Positions 60,464 through 64,000 of a DNA stretch of 64,000 nucleotides are shown piece after piece; position 1 is the first letter of the stretch, and the number at the start of each line of letters is the position of its first letter. Origin of the DNA: Caenorhabditis elegans (taxonomy: Eukaryota; Nematoda; Chromadorea; Rhabditida; Rhabditidae). The notes beneath the pieces were generated by a model that did no database searches, had not been told where the DNA came from, and saw nothing but the letters and a program-made list of their open reading frames with translations. The stretch spans positions 10,416,001-10,480,000 of the forward strand of contig NC_003283.11 in assembly GCF_000002985.6 (NCBI RefSeq), read 5' to 3'. Made by a program: the position numbers and the translations under genes.

Positions 60464-62765
60464 AGTTTTTCTGGTTTTTGTTACTTTCTATATATATATA
60501 TGTCACCTTCATTCAATACGGGTAAAGTCAATCTTGAAATTCCGATTCCCGAGAAAATCATTGTCATTCGAGTTTTTTTATGTATGGACTCTACAAATTA
60601 TTATCTCGACTTTTCCATGTGAGATAGAGTACCAATTCAACATGGTTTTTATTTTCTTTGGGTACAATTTTCTACAATTTAACGAGTGATCCCTTCTCTT
60701 TTCCCCTTCCAAATTCCATTAATTGTGATAAGTGCAGAATACAAAAAAAAGAATTATATCAGACTTCTTCTCCCAGGATCAAAGTTCTCCCATTTTTAAT
60801 TGTAATAATTTGAATATAATTTCCCTGTAACTTTGGTCTCCCGTTCTCTGTCACTCTCTTCCATCTCCCTACGCGCATATGCATGTCCAATAAAAAACAA
60901 ATCAATGTTTCAAATGTATCTCAATTACAATTTCATACAAAATACAAAAGACACACTGCACTTCATACAACATGACTTTTTTGGGTGAGAGACCGTCCGA
61001 AATTGTTTGTCAAGTGGATTTGTTGGGTGAAATGAAACACACATACAGACACGCTCTTCTAACTTTACAATGACTCCGCAACTCTTCACAGATTTTCAAA
61101 TTCTCTTCCATTTTTGTGGCGTCATATTTCAGTTGAGCTGTTTACGGAATGAGTCGTGTGTTTTGATTCATGAGCCATTAGATTATAGAAATTTTTTTAA
61201 AAATTTACGATTACCGTCTGGGCGTGTTATTCTTTATTCAGTATCGGAAGTTATGAAATATTGTGAAATTTAAATGAAACGATTGATTTAAATGTTATCT
61301 GGTGTTTGATTTCATAACCTTTTTTTATCTCGTGAAGAATTTTAGCTATTTACTTAAAATGTATCAGGTTTCAATGACAATAAAAGTCAACTGTTTCAGT
61401 AAAAATATGGAATAAAGTTGCTTCCTTAAACATGTTTCTGTCAAGTTGAATCAACTTGCGATGATTATTTGAATTATAACAATTTTAAATTTCCAATATA
61501 TTATTTATTTTCAATTGTTTTGTGATTGATTTCTATCTACAAAAGTGGGTTTTAACGCCTCACCCAAGACTTGCCTACTTCTTATTAACGGTTTTTAGGC
61601 AAGATTTGGGTTGGAAGTGGCATTTTGCTGAAGCAAAGCTCTTTGAAGCAAAAGACGATCTGAATCTTTTTCATGCCATTTCACGATGAGAGGTATTGTG
61701 GTCCTGGGAACAATTTCAGGATTTTTAAAGAAATTTAAATTTTTCGAAAAAATAATCTCAATTTTTTTGTAGAGTTGGCACAATAGGTAACACCAAGTGT
61801 TATCATAAAATTTCCAATTTAAAAAAAAAGTTCGCAAGCAGTCTCCAGAATATTTGTCTGGACAGTAATTATCATAATTCGGTGTGCTCATTTTTTATTT
61901 CAATTAGTTGTTCCTCTCCTTTTGTAATATAACTATTTCAATAAAGTTCGTATTCGTTTCAAATTTCAGCTAGTGATAAACAGGTTGTTAATATTTTTCA
62001 GATTCAGTAATAGAAGTTTGGATCGCAAACTTTACAACGAAAAATATAATTATCTCTTTTACCAAAATGTTCAATTTGACAAAAAATATTTTGTCGCCTA
62101 ATCCCATTCTCGTCCACTTTGTCAATTTGTAATTCTGTCCAGTTGTTCCGCTCGTAAACCACTATTCTTCTTTCAATGTTCCACTAATTACTGAAAGAAC
62201 ACTTCAAAACCTCTCTCTTTTCGTATTCGCCCCCAAAATCTTCTACTATCAGCTGCTGCACCTTTTCCGTCATTTCCTGCGTCTCTTGTTACGTTCCCGT
62301 GTTCTTCACCAGGTCTCACCACGCGCGTGTTTCTTGGCTATTGTACAAATAAATATTTGCGCCGCGCACCGCCACCCACCACAAGCAGTTTGCTTTGAAA
62401 CGCCTTGCGTCCGTCAATTCCTAGCCAAGCCCTTCCATTTTTCCGTTCCGTAATTTTGTGTGCTTCTCTAGGCCCTCTACAAGTTGTAGAGGTAGTTGAA
62501 ACCAAAACAAGTCCCGACCTTTTAAATCCTTTCCTTGTTTTCTCTCTGAAAATTTCCATATTCAGTGTCATCCTTTCACCATCATCTGTGTCTCTCCGAA
62601 TCGTCAGCCACCTCTCAATGATAATATGCGCCCCGAAAGAGACACGGGGCGCCGATAACAACACAACCACCCTTTTCTTTTTTTTGTGCATCAGCGTATT
62701 GAAGACAACGCCTCTGGAAGAGAAGAAGAAACGAACGAAGGTGACTGTTCACTCGTAAAGTATCA
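60464..62765. other. intergenic region between egl-9 and crp-1
   Basis: The egl-9 3' UTR occupies the left end (AATAAAAAACAA near 60890 is a plausible signal). A minus-strand frame of 98 codons at 61595-61891 (MSTPNYDNYCPDKY at its start) has a good AAAAATG context but an AT-rich middle that may be an intron; it is not supported further. The right part is the crp-1 promoter and leader. Confidence 0.4.
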
Positions 62766-63650
62766 ATGGAGAACAAATTGAAATTGGTAGTCGTGGGGGA
62801 TACCTATACTGGTAAAACAAGGTTAGTCCTACTTTTCTTTTAATTGAACATTTCTGAATTATTTATATGTTCATCGTTAGTTCTAGTGATAAGATTATCA
62901 ATAAATTTTTCGAATTTCAACTTTTGGATTTCTGAATACTTAAAAGACTGTTTTACTACATACAAATTTATTATCAAATGTTGGTAGTCATGCAATGAAA
63001 ATTTATGAACTAGATAACAAGTTAGTCAAGTATGTAACTTTTCAAAAACTATTAAAGCTAATTATCAAAAAGCTGAATATTGAATAAAAAGTCGATAAAT
63101 TTTTTTTTGATGGAATAACTATGAAGAAATATAGTCTAACTGTAGAAATTACCGAATTTTTTTCAACTATATGTATGATAAATCAGTAATGCCTCAGCGG
63201 AAAAATAGGAAAACTCATGAGATTATCCCACAGAATGTTTCTTATTTATTTTTTAAATTATCATATTTTTTTAAAATCAAAAACAACAAATTTTAAAACA
63301 GCAAATCCAAGTGGTAAATGAAATGATATTTATGAGGTGATAGAAACGACTTCCGTTATTCATTTCCCAATTGTCTTTTCCTATAAAATAATCTGCTAAA
63401 TCCGTCAAGTAATTCGATTAAAGTCACATCAAGCGCAACGACACTTATCTAAATCCTTTTGCCAATTTCATTCAATTACCCATTTATCTCATTTCCGAAA
63501 AACCAGTTATTCTATTACAGTCTTCTTGTCGCTTACACGAAAAAACAATTTCTGGATAACTACACAACTACTGTATTTGATAACTGGGCTGTTTCAGTTC
63601 ATATTGACAATAAGAACTATGCTGTCAATTTATTTGATACTGCTGGACAG
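62766..63650 (+). CDS. crp-1: atypical Rho/Cdc42-related GTPase CRP-1, 3' part outside window
   Basis: Small GTPase of the Cdc42-like branch, recalled as acting in membrane trafficking. Two exons are inside the window: 62766-62821 (MENKLKLVVVGDTYTGKTR) and 63521-63650 (LLVAYTKKQFLDNYTT through LFDTAGQ), joined in phase 2 so that the P loop reads GDTYTGKTS or RS at the junction codon AG|T. The P loop has Thr and Tyr where Cdc42 has Gly12-Ala13, so nucleotide handling should be unusual. The effector region TTTVFDNWAV is conserved. A GTATGG donor at 63651 leads into an intron that runs past the window end. Confidence 0.8.
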
Positions 63651-64000
63651 GTATGGTTTTTTTGTGGTCTAATTCAGTGACCGATATATTATCGGATTAA
63701 AATCAAATCTGATTTGAAAAGCAAATAAAATCTGCTGAAAGAATTGTGAGCGAATGTGTGAAATTGGAATAAAGAGAAAAAAAAGAAGAAAAACAGCTTA
63801 GAAATTCCGATTGTTTGTCTTCAATTAACTCTTTCTTGTTTGACTGTTGTCCCTTTTGAATTGAATTGGGTTATCCAAACAAATGGCTATCGTGCAAAAA
63901 CTGAGAACATTGAAGAACAAACGCTAAAAAAACCATTTTGTAAAACGGTTTCTCAAATAATGCATTTTTCGTGGCAATGGATATTCTCAACGTACAGCCT
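63651..64000 (+). other. intron of crp-1
   Basis: AT-rich sequence after the exon 2 donor; no further exon is reached before the window ends. Confidence 0.6.

Noticed and set aside
61595-61891. 98-codon minus-strand frame downstream of egl-9
   Set aside because: Good start context, but the middle is AT-rich and intron-like, no domain is visible and no splice partner was found; not strong enough to call as a gene.

Overview
The window reads as nematode genomic DNA, almost certainly Caenorhabditis elegans chromosome V (the col-12/col-13 to egl-9 interval). Genes are split by short AT-rich introns with TTTTCAG acceptors, several starts sit directly behind an acceptor as expected for SL1 trans-splicing, and two cuticle collagens, an SL-type gene density and foldback repeats are present. 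The spliced plus-strand gene at 52525-60463 gives exactly 723 codons with a MYND finger and a prolyl-hydroxylase domain, which is EGL-9. Gene names are from recognition of the protein, not from a database search.

Layout. 1-3053: two tandem minus-strand genes for related secreted proteins. 3745-4640: repeat-rich spacer. 4890-9010: two near-identical collagens (col-13, col-12). 9420-17585: minus-strand cluster of apc-10, a membrane RING/IBR protein and an amino-acid transporter whose intron holds a 1.5-kb foldback element. 17586-21015: mostly empty spacer with a palindromic repeat. 21016-25086: SET-domain gene and SLC6 transporter meeting tail to tail, then a possible 50-residue gene. 26117-29063: poly(A) polymerase pap-1.

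30098-35470 is the least ordinary stretch. Two copies of the 3' end of a serine carboxypeptidase gene bracket 4.3 kb that contains three minisatellites, a LINE remnant and one unrecognised protein gene. The complete carboxypeptidase gene follows at 35369-37605, then a two-Kunitz secreted coiled-coil protein (38193-41322).

43343-48484 holds a ShKT-domain gene and the Rho GTPase gene chw-1 on opposite strands with interleaved exons. egl-9 (52525-60463), the oxygen-sensing hydroxylase gene, follows, and the window ends inside a second atypical Rho GTPase gene, crp-1. No bacterial-type operon, CRISPR array or viral genome was seen. The genes are functionally mixed: cuticle, cell-cycle ubiquitination, transport, chromatin, mRNA polyadenylation, proteolysis and hypoxia signalling.
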